The notes beneath the pieces are model-generated. The model saw only the letters and a program-made list of their open reading frames with translations, was not told the DNA's origin and searched no databases. Shown piece by piece: positions 14,752 to 23,314 of a DNA stretch of 51,934 nt. Position 1 is the first letter of the stretch, and the number at the start of each line of letters is the position of its first letter. This stretch comes from Bacteroidales bacterium (GTDB lineage Bacteria > Bacteroidota > Bacteroidia > Bacteroidales > TTA-H9): positions 38,176 through 90,109 of the forward strand of contig JAQVCV010000011.1 of NCBI GenBank assembly GCA_028689615.1. Direction: 5' to 3'. Both the position numbers and the translations under genes were made by a program.

Positions 14752-16422
14752 TTATTTGTTGATTATCAGCTTTAATCTTGCTTCGCGAAGTGAAGTTGTG
14801 ACTTTCAACTGGTAGATACCGGTGGATAGTTGTGGCGATAGGTATTGGGTATGAAAGGTGGCTACCTTTTGTCCTGCAAAATTGAAGACTTCAATCAATT
14901 GAATGGATTCTTGTTCTGCTAGTCCCGAAACATAGCACAGCGAAGTTGTTGGATTGGGGGCAACGCGGAGTGGAAGAACCCGACGGTTAGCTGAGCCACC
15001 CGTATAATAGCATGTCCCCGGAAGGTTTTCATCGAGCCATGTCAATCGGGTGTTGATCCAACTTTTGAGTGAGGCTACCTCTTCTTCCCAGCTTTGTGGA
15101 ATGGGTTGCGGGTTGGGCCATACGTAAATTCCGATTATGGGCCAGGTTTCAAAGTTGCGTTGCCTCGATTCGTTTAACAAATTTGCAAGGGAGTCGATGT
15201 AGGTTTCAATAGAGCTGTTGGAGAGAATTGTGCTTCGGAAATAGGTCCAACGGCATTGCAACCGGTTTTGGAAGGTGGTGTCTTGCAGCAATCTACCCCA
15301 CCAGAAAGGGACTTGCCACCAATCATCGTGACACGGGAACTGATAGGCCCAGCCGGTAACCTCGTCACCTCCGCAATAGTCGGCATTGTGCCAGGCCAGG
15401 TCGTAATCCCACACCGGACCCATCCTCAGTTTACCCCCTTTTGAGTCACGCTCTTTATGAATGAAAGTGCTAAGTCGTAATCCGTCAACATTTTTGCTTA
15501 ATTCGTTGACTAAAAAGTAATCGATGAAGGTGTTTTCAATGGCATATTTGCGCCATCCATTTTCCGGATCGTCAAACTGAGGGCCATCAAGTGCGGTTTC
15601 AAATTGGTTGATGTAGGTACTTATATAATCTTTTTGCTGATTTGTAATGTTTTCCTGTTTCGGGTATTCGTATTGAAAAAAGATATACTGTCCACTCGAA
15701 GCATTGGGTGGGGGAAACGAAGAGATCCATCCTTCGCCGCCACTACCTGTCGATTTGTCAATTTTTACGATGTACCCGCCGGTCAAGGGATCGCCGGCAT
15801 TGTTATCGGGTTGAAGTTTGGAAATATCCACTCGGTTTTTATCGCGTTTAATTTTCTCTGAGAAGATATACACCCCTTTATATTCGTAGTTTATAAATAC
15901 CTCTACAAATTTATACCTTGTTGCATAGTATCCCATATTGATCCATGTTTGGTAGGCCAAAACATTTCTCATGAGGGTTTTGTCGCTGAAATTGGCATTC
16001 AGTATCCAATCCGACTCTTCGGGCATTCCAAGAAGTGAAGTTTCCAGTTCGTTGCCTTGGGCATCCCAGGTTTCGAAGCCATAGCTTTTTTTGGGGAACA
16101 TCTGCGAACTGCTTCCTCTAATTTCAATTCCGGCATGGTTGTCATACACGGGGTTGTCTGTGAGATGGTTGCGTTGCCCGGGGCCGTTGTCTATAATCTT
16201 CATGCCAACCAGTATCTTAGGGTCGTCAGGAATCTCCTGGCCATAGGTGTCAATCAGTATTAAGGGTAGGTTTGACGATTCGAAGAGCGTATTTTGCACT
16301 TCCCGTTGAATATGACCGTCAGATAACACCTGTGCGTTGAGAGCAATATAGGTGTGCATCAGCAACAGCAACGCTCCAATGCTGATTTGATTTTTGTTGA
16401 ATATTAAGCGATGTCTGATCAT
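14752..16422 (-). CDS. CotH-kinase family protein with T9SS sorting domain
   Basis: This secreted protein of about 556 residues has a signal peptide in the first 31 residues, ending at ALNAQ. The middle is a CotH domain (spore-coat-type protein kinase fold): FPKKSYGFETWD, then SDWILNANFSDKTLMRN, KGVYIFSEKIKRDKNRVDI and the active-site-like GPVWDYDLAW. The last 75 residues form a type A T9SS C-terminal domain (PNPTT, then IEVFNFAGQKV, then LSTGIYQLKV, ending KLIINK). Export is therefore by the secretion system whose core is at 36-42 kb. The frame extends upstream to 16569, but ATG 16422 begins the signal peptide and follows a good promoter. Confidence 0.9.
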   Translation of the reverse strand: MIRHRLIFNKNQISIGALLLLMHTYIALNAQVLSDGHIQREVQNTLFESSNLPLILIDTYGQEIPDDPKILVGMKIIDNGPGQRNHLTDNPVYDNHAGIEIRGSSSQMFPKKSYGFETWDAQGNELETSLLGMPEESDWILNANFSDKTLMRNVLAYQTWINMGYYATRYKFVEVFINYEYKGVYIFSEKIKRDKNRVDISKLQPDNNAGDPLTGGYIVKIDKSTGSGGEGWISSFPPPNASSGQYIFFQYEYPKQENITNQQKDYISTYINQFETALDGPQFDDPENGWRKYAIENTFIDYFLVNELSKNVDGLRLSTFIHKERDSKGGKLRMGPVWDYDLAWHNADYCGGDEVTGWAYQFPCHDDWWQVPFWWGRLLQDTTFQNRLQCRWTYFRSTILSNSSIETYIDSLANLLNESRQRNFETWPIIGIYVWPNPQPIPQSWEEEVASLKSWINTRLTWLDENLPGTCYYTGGSANRRVLPLRVAPNPTTSLCYVSGLAEQESIQLIEVFNFAGQKVATFHTQYLSPQLSTGIYQLKVTTSLREARLKLIINK

Positions 16423-16448
16423 GGCGTTTGGTTTGAGAATTATTCGTA

Positions 16449-16480
16449 CAAAGCAACGCCAAAAACTCATATTTAACAAA
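16449..16480 (-). promoter_or_regulatory. Promoter of the CotH gene
   Basis: On the minus strand, TTTG (16480-16477), a 20-bp spacer and TTGCTTTG (16456-16449, one base off TAnnTTTG) sit 27 bp before the ATG at 16422. Confidence 0.6.
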
Positions 16481-16665
16481 AATTTAATGCAATTTGTAGT
16501 AATTATTTGGTAATCTTGACTAAAACCATTTATATCACACCACTGGGTGAGGTAACCATTAACAAACAACGTATAATCAAAATCCCAGCAGCTAGGATTG
16601 GCAGCTTGAATACCAACAGTTTACAGCAATACTGAAGCGAGGGTTTTTTATTTGGAACGAGGTTG

Positions 16666-18198
16666 CTACAACGGGATGTTGCCATGTTTTCTTACTGGAT
16701 TTGGCTTGTTTTTATTGCGTGCCATTTCAAAGGCCTGGATCAGTTTGAACCGGGTGTCGCGAGGGTGAATGATTTCGTCGATGTATCCGAGCGAGGCTGC
16801 TTTATAGGGAGTTGCAAATTTGGCCTTATACTCTTCAACAGCCTGTCTGCGTTCTTCTTCCGATAATTTTTTGTAAAGGATATTTACGGCCCCTTCAGGT
16901 CCCATCACTGCGATTTCGGCGGTTGGATAGGCATAATTAATGTCGGCTCCAATGTGTTTGCTCGACATTACATCGTAGGCTCCTCCGTAGGCTTTACGGG
17001 TTATCAGGGTAACTTTTGGAACAGTAGCTTCGGCATAAGCATACAAAAGCTTAGCCCCGTGGCGAATAATTCCACCAAACTCCTGCTCGGTTCCAGGCAG
17101 AAAACCAGGCACATCAACCAGTGTGAGCAGCGGGATGTTGAAGGCATCGCAAAATCTTACAAAACGGGCTGCTTTAACCGATGCATCGATGTTGAGAACT
17201 CCGGCGAGCATCTGGGGTTGATTGGCTACCACTCCGATAGAATGGCCACCTAATCTGATAAAACCTGTCACAATGTTAGGAGCAAAAAAAGGTTGCACTT
17301 CAAAGAAATTCCGCTCATCGGCAACAGTTGTTATGATCTCTTTCATATCATACGGCTTGTTCGAGTCGTCGGGCACAACCTGCTGCAAATGTTCGTCGCG
17401 CCTGTTCACAGGGTCAAGACAGGGGTGAACCGGAGGATCTTCCATGTTGTTCGAAGGTAAAAATCCTGTCAACTCTCTGATCATAAGCATGGCTTGTTGG
17501 TCGTCTTCGGCCAGGAAATGGGCCACTCCTGAACGGGAGTTGTGTGTTAAAGCTCCTCCCAGATCTTCTTTCGTGACCTCTTCATGAGTAACAGTTTTTA
17601 TAACATCGGGTCCTGTAACAAACATGTAGCTCGAATCTTTCACCATGATGATGAAATCTGTTATTGCAGGGGAATAAACGGCCCCACCGGCGCATGGCCC
17701 CAGTATGGCACTGATTTGTGGAACAACTCCTGATGACATTACATTTCTGTAGAAAATGTCGGCATAGCCACCCAAGCTCTCTACTCCCTCTTGTATCCGG
17801 GCTCCGCCTGAATCGTTGAGGCCAATAACAGGAGCTCCCATTCGGGTTGCCAAATCCATTATTTTCACAACCTTATCGGCATTCGCACGGCTCATTGATC
17901 CACCAAAAACCGTGAAATCCTGGGCAAATACATAAACCAATCTGCCGTCAATCTTACCATAACCCGTTACCATTCCGTCGCCAAGAATTTTTTGTTGATC
18001 CATACCAAAGTCGGTGGTGCGATGGGTTACAAATTTATCGAGCTCCACAAAGGTCTCTTTATCGAGAAGATCGTCAATCCTTTCACGGGCTGTCTTGCGG
18101 CCGGCAGCGTGTTGCTTGTCAATGCGTTCTGCTCCACCACCAAGCTCGGCCAGGCGGTTCATTTCTTCGAGGGTTTTTAGTTTTTTTTCGGCTGTCAT
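16666..18198 (-). CDS. Acyl-CoA (propionyl-CoA) carboxylase carboxyltransferase subunit
   Basis: This 510-residue carboxyltransferase of the PccB/MmdA family moves CO2 from carboxybiotin to an acyl-CoA. The N-terminal half carries [19 protein letters not shown] and the oxyanion-hole segment [33 protein letters not shown] follows, and the C-terminal half has [34 protein letters not shown] and AYGGAYDVM. The C-terminal KHGNIPL is typical of this branch. With a complete biotin carboxylase in the same operon, ATP-dependent propionyl-CoA carboxylase is more likely than a sodium-pumping decarboxylase. The gene is last in a four-gene operon, 6 bp after the biotin carrier gene. The symbol is withheld because substrate is not decided. 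Confidence 0.93.
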   Translation of the reverse strand: MTAEKKLKTLEEMNRLAELGGGAERIDKQHAAGRKTARERIDDLLDKETFVELDKFVTHRTTDFGMDQQKILGDGMVTGYGKIDGRLVYVFAQDFTVFGGSMSRANADKVVKIMDLATRMGAPVIGLNDSGGARIQEGVESLGGYADIFYRNVMSSGVVPQISAILGPCAGGAVYSPAITDFIIMVKDSSYMFVTGPDVIKTVTHEEVTKEDLGGALTHNSRSGVAHFLAEDDQQAMLMIRELTGFLPSNNMEDPPVHPCLDPVNRRDEHLQQVVPDDSNKPYDMKEIITTVADERNFFEVQPFFAPNIVTGFIRLGGHSIGVVANQPQMLAGVLNIDASVKAARFVRFCDAFNIPLLTLVDVPGFLPGTEQEFGGIIRHGAKLLYAYAEATVPKVTLITRKAYGGAYDVMSSKHIGADINYAYPTAEIAVMGPEGAVNILYKKLSEEERRQAVEEYKAKFATPYKAASLGYIDEIIHPRDTRFKLIQAFEMARNKNKPNPVRKHGNIPL

Positions 18199-18204
18199 GA
18201 TTTC

Positions 18205-18714
18205 TTATTCAATTACAATTAACACTTGCTTTCCTTCAACGGTTTCTCCTTCATTAACACGAATTTCGGCAATGTGACCCGGGGTTTTGGCCTTAAATTC
18301 GCTTTCCATTTTCATGGCCGAAACAACTATAAGGGTTTGGCCTTGTACTACTTCATCGCCCACTTTGCAGTTTATTTTTACCACCTTTCCAGGCATTGGG
18401 GAAACAATGACTTTTTCTCCATCAAGTTGTGATACTTTCTGGCGGTTGTTGCGATATTTGACTTCCGCATCAACAATTTCAGCAGTATAGGAGTTCAGGT
18501 AAGTGTTTACATAGTACGATTTCGGCTGCTCGCCAGGGATAAGCTCAATGTTGAACGATCTACCTGCAATCAGAATTGAATACACTCCCCGTTCTACCTG
18601 AACAATATCTGCATCGTATTCTTTATCGTCAATCTTGATTCGGCACAAGTTTCCATCGCGAGCCAAAAGTTCTACCAGAGCTGTACGGTTGTTAAGTTTT
18701 ATTTCCAGTGCCAT
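18205..18714 (-). CDS. Biotin carboxyl carrier protein
   Basis: This 169-residue carrier has a C-terminal biotinyl domain (about 98-169) with the biotin-attachment motif SAMKMES at 132-138. Lys135 is the predicted biotinylated residue. PMPGK near 106-110 is the conserved hairpin at the start of the biotinyl fold. The motif differs from the common EAMKM by Ser in place of Glu, which is still compatible with modification. The N-terminal ~95 residues contain a beta-rich region (NRTALVELLARDGNL...) found in carriers of acyl-CoA carboxylases in Bacteroidota and probably contact the carboxyltransferase. It lies between the DoxX and carboxyltransferase genes with gaps of 2 and 6 bp. Confidence 0.93.
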   Translation of the reverse strand: MALEIKLNNRTALVELLARDGNLCRIKIDDKEYDADIVQVERGVYSILIAGRSFNIELIPGEQPKSYYVNTYLNSYTAEIVDAEVKYRNNRQKVSQLDGEKVIVSPMPGKVVKINCKVGDEVVQGQTLIVVSAMKMESEFKAKTPGHIAEIRVNEGETVEGKQVLIVIE

Positions 18715-18716
18715 AA

Positions 18717-19157
18717 TTATTTTCTTGTTAGTTTTTTGTTAAGATAGTAATCGAGTGAGATTTTTCCGGGGCCTGTTAATATTAACATGATGTAAACCAA
18801 CAAATAAGCCAAGGCTAATTCTTTAACGGCGAAGGGGTCTGCCCCATGTACAATGAATAAGGCTACTCCCATGGCTACTATCAGAGGAACCAAGGCCAAA
18901 CGGGTAAAAAGGCCTATTGTGACCAGAAAAGCAGATATCACCTCGGCAAAAAGAACCAGATAAAACGAAGCAGATCCTCCGATGCCTATAGGATCGGGAA
19001 ATGAGACCGATATGATGCTGTAACTTAACCATTTGGGCCACCCATGCCCGAAAAGCATCATCGCGCCGAATGAGAATCTGATTAAAAACAGTCCTGCTGA
19101 TCGTGCCCAGTCGGCCTCGTTTGTTTGGGTAATAATCCTGAGGATTCGATTGTTCAT
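18717..19157 (-). CDS. DoxX-family membrane protein inside carboxylase operon
   Basis: This 146-residue inner-membrane protein has four predicted helices: about 20-40, 64-86, 88-105 and 113-130. The DoxX family pattern is visible in LIRFSFGAMMLFGHGWPKW, FAEVISAFLVTIGLFTRLALVPLIVAMGVA and the terminal GPGKISLDYYL. DoxX/DoxD proteins are linked with quinone-linked thiol or sulfite-type oxidoreduction, but most members have no assigned role. It is notable here because it sits between the biotin carboxylase gene (24 bp upstream) and the biotin carrier gene (2 bp downstream), on the same strand. It is therefore almost certainly cotranscribed with the carboxylase. Confidence 0.88.
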   Translation of the reverse strand: MNNRILRIITQTNEADWARSAGLFLIRFSFGAMMLFGHGWPKWLSYSIISVSFPDPIGIGGSASFYLVLFAEVISAFLVTIGLFTRLALVPLIVAMGVALFIVHGADPFAVKELALAYLLVYIMLILTGPGKISLDYYLNKKLTRK

Positions 19158-19181
19158 ATTAATATAGTTATGAATTTTAAA

Positions 19182-20690
19182 CTATAATCTCATAAGGCTT
19201 CGCCTGCGTCCGTATTCTTTCCAAAGGTTGCCGCGTTGTCCCTCGGGACGAGTGGGTTGCGCCTGCTCCATCCTGTCCAGATGATCTATCAACACAGTCA
19301 TTATGGCAACATCTTCACAATCAGATGGACACTCTTGTTGCTTCATTAAAAAGCCATAGTTTTTTTCAATAAAATGGGTGTTGTAGTTACCCTCGATGAA
19401 GTCACGCGATTCCATGATCCTTTTTAAAAATCGGATTGAGGTTTTAACACCAGTGATTTTATAAGCATACAAAGCTCTTCGCATCCTGTCAATAGCCTCC
19501 TGACGACTACCCGCCCATACTATTAATTTGCTAATCATTGGGTCGTAGTAGATTGGGATTTCATAACCCTCATAAACATATCCGTCATGCCTCACTCCGA
19601 GGCCAAGGGGTTCGGTAATGTGCTGGATGATTCCGGGGCTGGGCATGAAATTGTTATCCGGATCTTCGGCATAAATTCGGCATTCGATGGCGTGCCCGTT
19701 TTGTTTAAGGTCGTTTTGTTTTAACTTGAGAACCTCCCCGTTGGCAATGCTGATTTGTTGCTTGACCAGGTCAACACCTACAACCCTTTCGGTTATTGGG
19801 TGTTCCACCTGCAACCTGGTGTTCATCTCCAGGAAATAGTAATTTAGGTTATCATCAACTATAAATTCGATGGTTCCTGCACCATAATATTGAACTGATC
19901 TGGCTGCCATTACCGCTTTTTCGCCCATTTCCATTCTTAGTTGCGGGGTCATCAGTGGTGACGGGGTTTCTTCAACAACTTTTTGATGACGACGCTGTAC
20001 CGAGCATTCCCGTTCAAAAAGATGCAGGGTATTGCCATGCTTGTCGGCTAATATCTGAAACTCTATATGATGTGGCGAATCTATATACTTCTCAATAAAA
20101 ATGGCATCGTCGCCAAAGGCTGCCTTGGCTTCTGATCTGGCCGCTCTGATTGCATCTTTAATCTCATCTCTGTGTCTAACCAGCCGCATCCCTTTTCCAC
20201 CTCCTCCGGCCGATGCTTTTATCATTACAGGCAAACCTATGGTTTCAGCAATTCTGATGGCTTCCTCCTCGTCGTGAACTGGCCCGTCGGTACCTGGCAC
20301 AACAGGTACTCCGTGCTTCGCAACGGCTTGTCTTGCACTTATTTTATCGCCCATCACACGAATAGCCTCAGGCGAGGGGCCAATAAAAACAATTCCCTCT
20401 TCGGCACAACGCTCGGCAAAATGGGCATTTTCCGACAAAAAACCATAACCTGGGTGTATGGCGTCAGCATGCGATTGTTTGGCTGCTGCAATAATACGAT
20501 CAATGTTCAAATAGCTTTCTGATGAGGGGGCAGGGCCTATGTGGATGGCCTCGTCAGCATAGCGCACATGCATGGCCTTTCTGTCGGCATCAGAATAAAC
20601 CGCCACTGAATAAATCCCCATTTCACGGCACGATCTCATCACTCTGACAGCGATTTCGCCACGGTTGGCAACCAGTATTTTTTCGATCAT
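19182..20690 (-). CDS. Biotin carboxylase subunit of acyl-CoA carboxylase
   Basis: This biotin carboxylase of about 502 residues uses ATP and bicarbonate to carboxylate the biotin carrier. The N-terminal EKILVANRGEIAVRVMRSCREMG is the family signature. The ATP-grasp domain shows KASAGGGGKGMR, HIEFQILAD, the ERECSVQRRHQKVVEE loop with its conserved Arg and Lys, and EMNTRLQVEHPITE. The C-terminal end carries about 70 extra residues beyond the core fold, which vary among homologues. The frame extends to 20750, but the ATG at 20690 gives the canonical N-terminus. It is the first gene of the operon, preceded by a palindrome at 20705-20719. Confidence 0.95.
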   Translation of the reverse strand: MIEKILVANRGEIAVRVMRSCREMGIYSVAVYSDADRKAMHVRYADEAIHIGPAPSSESYLNIDRIIAAAKQSHADAIHPGYGFLSENAHFAERCAEEGIVFIGPSPEAIRVMGDKISARQAVAKHGVPVVPGTDGPVHDEEEAIRIAETIGLPVMIKASAGGGGKGMRLVRHRDEIKDAIRAARSEAKAAFGDDAIFIEKYIDSPHHIEFQILADKHGNTLHLFERECSVQRRHQKVVEETPSPLMTPQLRMEMGEKAVMAARSVQYYGAGTIEFIVDDNLNYYFLEMNTRLQVEHPITERVVGVDLVKQQISIANGEVLKLKQNDLKQNGHAIECRIYAEDPDNNFMPSPGIIQHITEPLGLGVRHDGYVYEGYEIPIYYDPMISKLIVWAGSRQEAIDRMRRALYAYKITGVKTSIRFLKRIMESRDFIEGNYNTHFIEKNYGFLMKQQECPSDCEDVAIMTVLIDHLDRMEQAQPTRPEGQRGNLWKEYGRRRSLMRL

Positions 20691-20704
20691 AAAGGCAGAT
20701 TTGC

Positions 20705-20719
20705 CAGGGAAATTCCCTG
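20705..20719. promoter_or_regulatory. 15-bp palindrome in the carboxylase operon leader
   Basis: A perfect inverted repeat of 7 bp on each side of one base (CAGGGAAATTCCCTG) lies 14 bp upstream of the biotin carboxylase start. Its position suits a repressor operator or a short RNA hairpin. No matching second site was noticed in the window. Confidence 0.4.
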
Positions 20720-20815
20720 TTTTGTTTAAAAAAAATCGTAGTTTAAACAAACCGTCTGTTGAAAAGTTTTACTTTTATATGCTCATTTCAGTCTGCAATC
20801 TATCCCACTTACCCC

Positions 20816-20980
20816 ATGAGATCACGAAAATCCGATTTTAATTTGTTTGCCAGAATTATTCTGGTTGTTTTCATAGTTGAACAATTGATCTTTATGGGAC
20901 TGGTTTTCTATAACAAAGGAACATCGATCATCGACTTCCTTGCCGATCAATGGATTTTTATAATTGATTTATTCCGTTGA
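20816..20980 (+). CDS. Small single-helix membrane protein
   Basis: This possible gene encodes 54 residues: a basic N-terminus (MRSRKSDFNLFAR), one strongly hydrophobic helix (about 14-33) and a short tail rich in aromatic and acidic residues. The reading frame extends a further 19 codons upstream to a TTG at 20759, but ATG 20816 is preferred. The positive-inside charge pattern supports a real membrane protein. No family is recognised and no convincing promoter was found, only an AT-rich region upstream. It is divergent from the carboxylase operon. Confidence 0.45.
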   Translation: MRSRKSDFNLFARIILVVFIVEQLIFMGLVFYNKGTSIIDFLADQWIFIIDLFR

Positions 20981-21092
20981 TTCACACCCATTCAAAGTAG
21001 CCTCTTCTTAAAGTGGGAAATGTTTTTTTGTTAGGATGAAACAGGCTATCCCCCAAGTCGCGGCGCATTTTTTTACTTCCGCGAATCAGCGA

Positions 21093-21117
21093 AGCGATGA
21101 CTCTGTGGCTCATCGCT
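21093..21117 (-). terminator. Possible hairpin at the DUF4403 gene end
   Basis: An 8-bp stem (21093-21100 with 21110-21117) with a 9-nt loop overlaps the stop codon of the DUF4403 gene. A T-run follows only some 20 bases later, so it is a weak terminator candidate. Confidence 0.35.
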
Positions 21118-22513
21118 AAAATGTTTTAAACCTGACTTTTAGATTTCCAGTTAATGTTACAGGTATCAGCAGCCCGTCTTCCAGTATGCTTATATTTCCA
21201 AAACCAATCTTGTGGATTTTCCCTTGAAGGGTTAGTTCTGGTGTTAATTTGTTGTTTTGTAGATAATTATTCATCTGTTGGCGTGCTGTTTCCAGTTCTT
21301 TTTGGATGGGGAAAACCATTTGTTGGCTTATCTTTTTGTTGATCACTCCACCCAGTAGCCAACTGGCTGTTTTGTGCAATACGTTTCGGGTGCTTATGTC
21401 AAAATCTACATCATCTAATCTGATTTCGGCGGTTGCTGTGTCATAAACCGGTTTCCCTGTGAAGTAAAGAGTTCCCCTCAGGTCTCCATCCACTTCGGCC
21501 TTCAGAGCTACTTTTTCAGCAGAAGGAAACACGTCAACTGATTTGATTGTGATGTTTCGCTTTCCAATTTCGTAAGTTTTTCCCACAACATGCTTTCGGG
21601 CAATCACTCTCATTTCGCTATACAAAAGCCTGGTTTGCAGCATAACCGAAAAATCTTGAGGAACCTTGTCAACAATTTTCATATCAGGCACCGCAAAGGT
21701 TTGTTGGTGAGGTGGTTGGCCAACGAATACTTCTGACAATGCCTTGATGCTCATTTGGTGAATAATTTTTCCTTTCTGGCTGGTGACAGGGATGGTGTAC
21801 AACTCCATCGGGTGCATCACGATCCAAGTGTTGTATTCTTCATTTACCTTTAAAGGGGTACTCAGTGCCTTCCAGGCTTCGTCTCCATATTTTCTCAAGT
21901 TGAGCTGCTCTGCTACAATTTTGTCGATAGCTTTTGCAATGGGTACTTGGTTGTTTTTAAGGAAATTATCAGCTATGAACCCGATGGGTAAATCCACCGG
22001 ACCAAATTTCAACGAGGGTGATTTCAACCAACTATAACCTGTTGGAGTTGTAGTTGTTGCAACTGTCCAATTGGGTTGAATAGAGAATTTAGTTTTGAAT
22101 TTCAGTAAGATGGCTCCTTCAACTTCAATGGGCTGTGAAATTGTGATTCCAAGGGTTTTTCCCTCATAGAAGTATTTGACCCAAAGTTTCAGCGGAATTT
22201 CATAGCGCAATTCGTTATCGTCAAGAGCTAATTCTATGTTGCTTTGCTTCCAGGCTTTCACCATCAAATTGTCGCCACCATTGTTTTTCAAATCCATATC
22301 TTCATAGATCAATCCATCGAATTGGTGATTCAGAAAGGTTTCAACCTGATCGATACTGGTTTCCATGGTGAGTGCTATGTAAGAGGGTGAATTCTCTGCC
22401 GTATAGGGTAGCACAATTTCTGCCGGTGCTGTGGGTTTCACGGTTCGGCACGAAGTGGCAACAAGAAACAATACAGCAATAGTCAGGATGCCCGAAACAA
22501 TTTTCTTGATCAT
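21116..22513 (-). CDS. DUF4403 family lipoprotein
   Basis: This 465-residue lipoprotein (lipobox VATSC, Cys22) is assigned to DUF4403. The domain starts with SYIALTMETSIDQVETFLNHQFDGLIYED and continues as paired beta-alpha modules. Typical DUF4403 segments include LLKFKTKFSIQPNWTVATTTTPTGYSWLKSP and FGPVDLPIGFIADNFL. The fold resembles tubular lipid-binding (BPI/SMP-like) domains in other members, but that is inference. The role is unknown, and a periplasmic lipid- or envelope-related function is possible. Its start is 23 bp after the polyphosphate glucokinase stop, which suggests an operon with it. Confidence 0.88.
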   Translation of the reverse strand: MIKKIVSGILTIAVLFLVATSCRTVKPTAPAEIVLPYTAENSPSYIALTMETSIDQVETFLNHQFDGLIYEDMDLKNNGGDNLMVKAWKQSNIELALDDNELRYEIPLKLWVKYFYEGKTLGITISQPIEVEGAILLKFKTKFSIQPNWTVATTTTPTGYSWLKSPSLKFGPVDLPIGFIADNFLKNNQVPIAKAIDKIVAEQLNLRKYGDEAWKALSTPLKVNEEYNTWIVMHPMELYTIPVTSQKGKIIHQMSIKALSEVFVGQPPHQQTFAVPDMKIVDKVPQDFSVMLQTRLLYSEMRVIARKHVVGKTYEIGKRNITIKSVDVFPSAEKVALKAEVDGDLRGTLYFTGKPVYDTATAEIRLDDVDFDISTRNVLHKTASWLLGGVINKKISQQMVFPIQKELETARQQMNNYLQNNKLTPELTLQGKIHKIGFGNISILEDGLLIPVTLTGNLKVRFKTF

Positions 22514-22536
22514 AACAGTATAAAGGAGTTCTTTTT

Positions 22537-23292
22537 TTATGATGAAGCTGCATAAGCCGCAGCACCAACAATGCCTGCCTGATTTTCGAGTTTGGCAGGT
22601 ACCACCGGAGCTGATATACTCAAATAGGATTCGAAATTGTCGAATTTTTTACTCACTCCACCTCCAATGATAAAAATGTCGGGTGAAAAAAGAAACTCAA
22701 GGTACGAAAGGTATTCATTAAAGCGATAACCCCACTCCTTCCAATTCAGGTTGTTCCTGCTTCTGGATGCATCGCTGGCATAGACTTCAGCAATATCACC
22801 AAACATTCTGATATGGCCGAGTTCGGTGTTTGGCACCAGCTCTCCATTTGTGAAAAGTGCTGTTCCTAAACCGGTTCCAACAGTTATTAGAAATACGAGT
22901 CCTTTGTGTTTCACTCCCGCTCCGAATCTCATCTCGGCCAGTCCTGCTGCATCAGCATCGTTCAGAATATGACAAGGGTTGCTGGTGATTCCACTGAAGA
23001 GTTTTTCGGCATCCGTATCAATCCAGGTCTTGTCGATATTGGTGGCTGTTTTAACGCGGCCATGAATCACCCGGGCTGGAAATCCTATTCCTACAGGGCC
23101 TTCATATTCAAGCAGTCTGATAAGTTCCTTAACAGTATGCCCTACCGACACTGGGTCGGCTGGTTTTGGGGTAGGGATTCTTTTCCTGTCTGTAAGCAGT
23201 TTCCCTGTAGCTACATCAACTATTGCTCCTTTTATACCACTACCTCCTATATCAATTCCAAGTATTCCGTTTGTTATCTCTTTTTTTCCCAT
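22537..23292 (-). CDS. Polyphosphate glucokinase (ROK family)
   Basis: This 251-residue ROK-family kinase matches polyphosphate-glucose phosphotransferases, which make glucose 6-phosphate using polyphosphate and/or ATP. The phosphate-binding loop DIGGSGIKG is at 14-22, and NDADAAGLAE at 111-120 carries the catalytic Asp region. ITVGTGLGTALF and NTELGH follow. The segment ASDASRSRNNLNWKEWGYRFNEYL is characteristic of the polyphosphate-using branch, as is the lack of the ROK zinc motif. The gene is between the PKD-repeat T9SS cargo and the DUF4403 gene, spaced 22 and 23 bp, so all three may be one transcript. Confidence 0.9.
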   Translation of the reverse strand: MGKKEITNGILGIDIGGSGIKGAIVDVATGKLLTDRKRIPTPKPADPVSVGHTVKELIRLLEYEGPVGIGFPARVIHGRVKTATNIDKTWIDTDAEKLFSGITSNPCHILNDADAAGLAEMRFGAGVKHKGLVFLITVGTGLGTALFTNGELVPNTELGHIRMFGDIAEVYASDASRSRNNLNWKEWGYRFNEYLSYLEFLFSPDIFIIGGGVSKKFDNFESYLSISAPVVPAKLENQAGIVGAAAYAASS

Positions 23293-23314
23293 TTGTCAGT
23301 TATTTCCTTAAAGA

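Noticed and set aside
16580-16625. GG-N10-GC match on the minus strand upstream of CotH as a sigma-54 promoter
   Set aside because: Only the minimal dinucleotides fit, it is about 180 bp from the start and a good housekeeping promoter lies closer. Such matches are frequent by chance.
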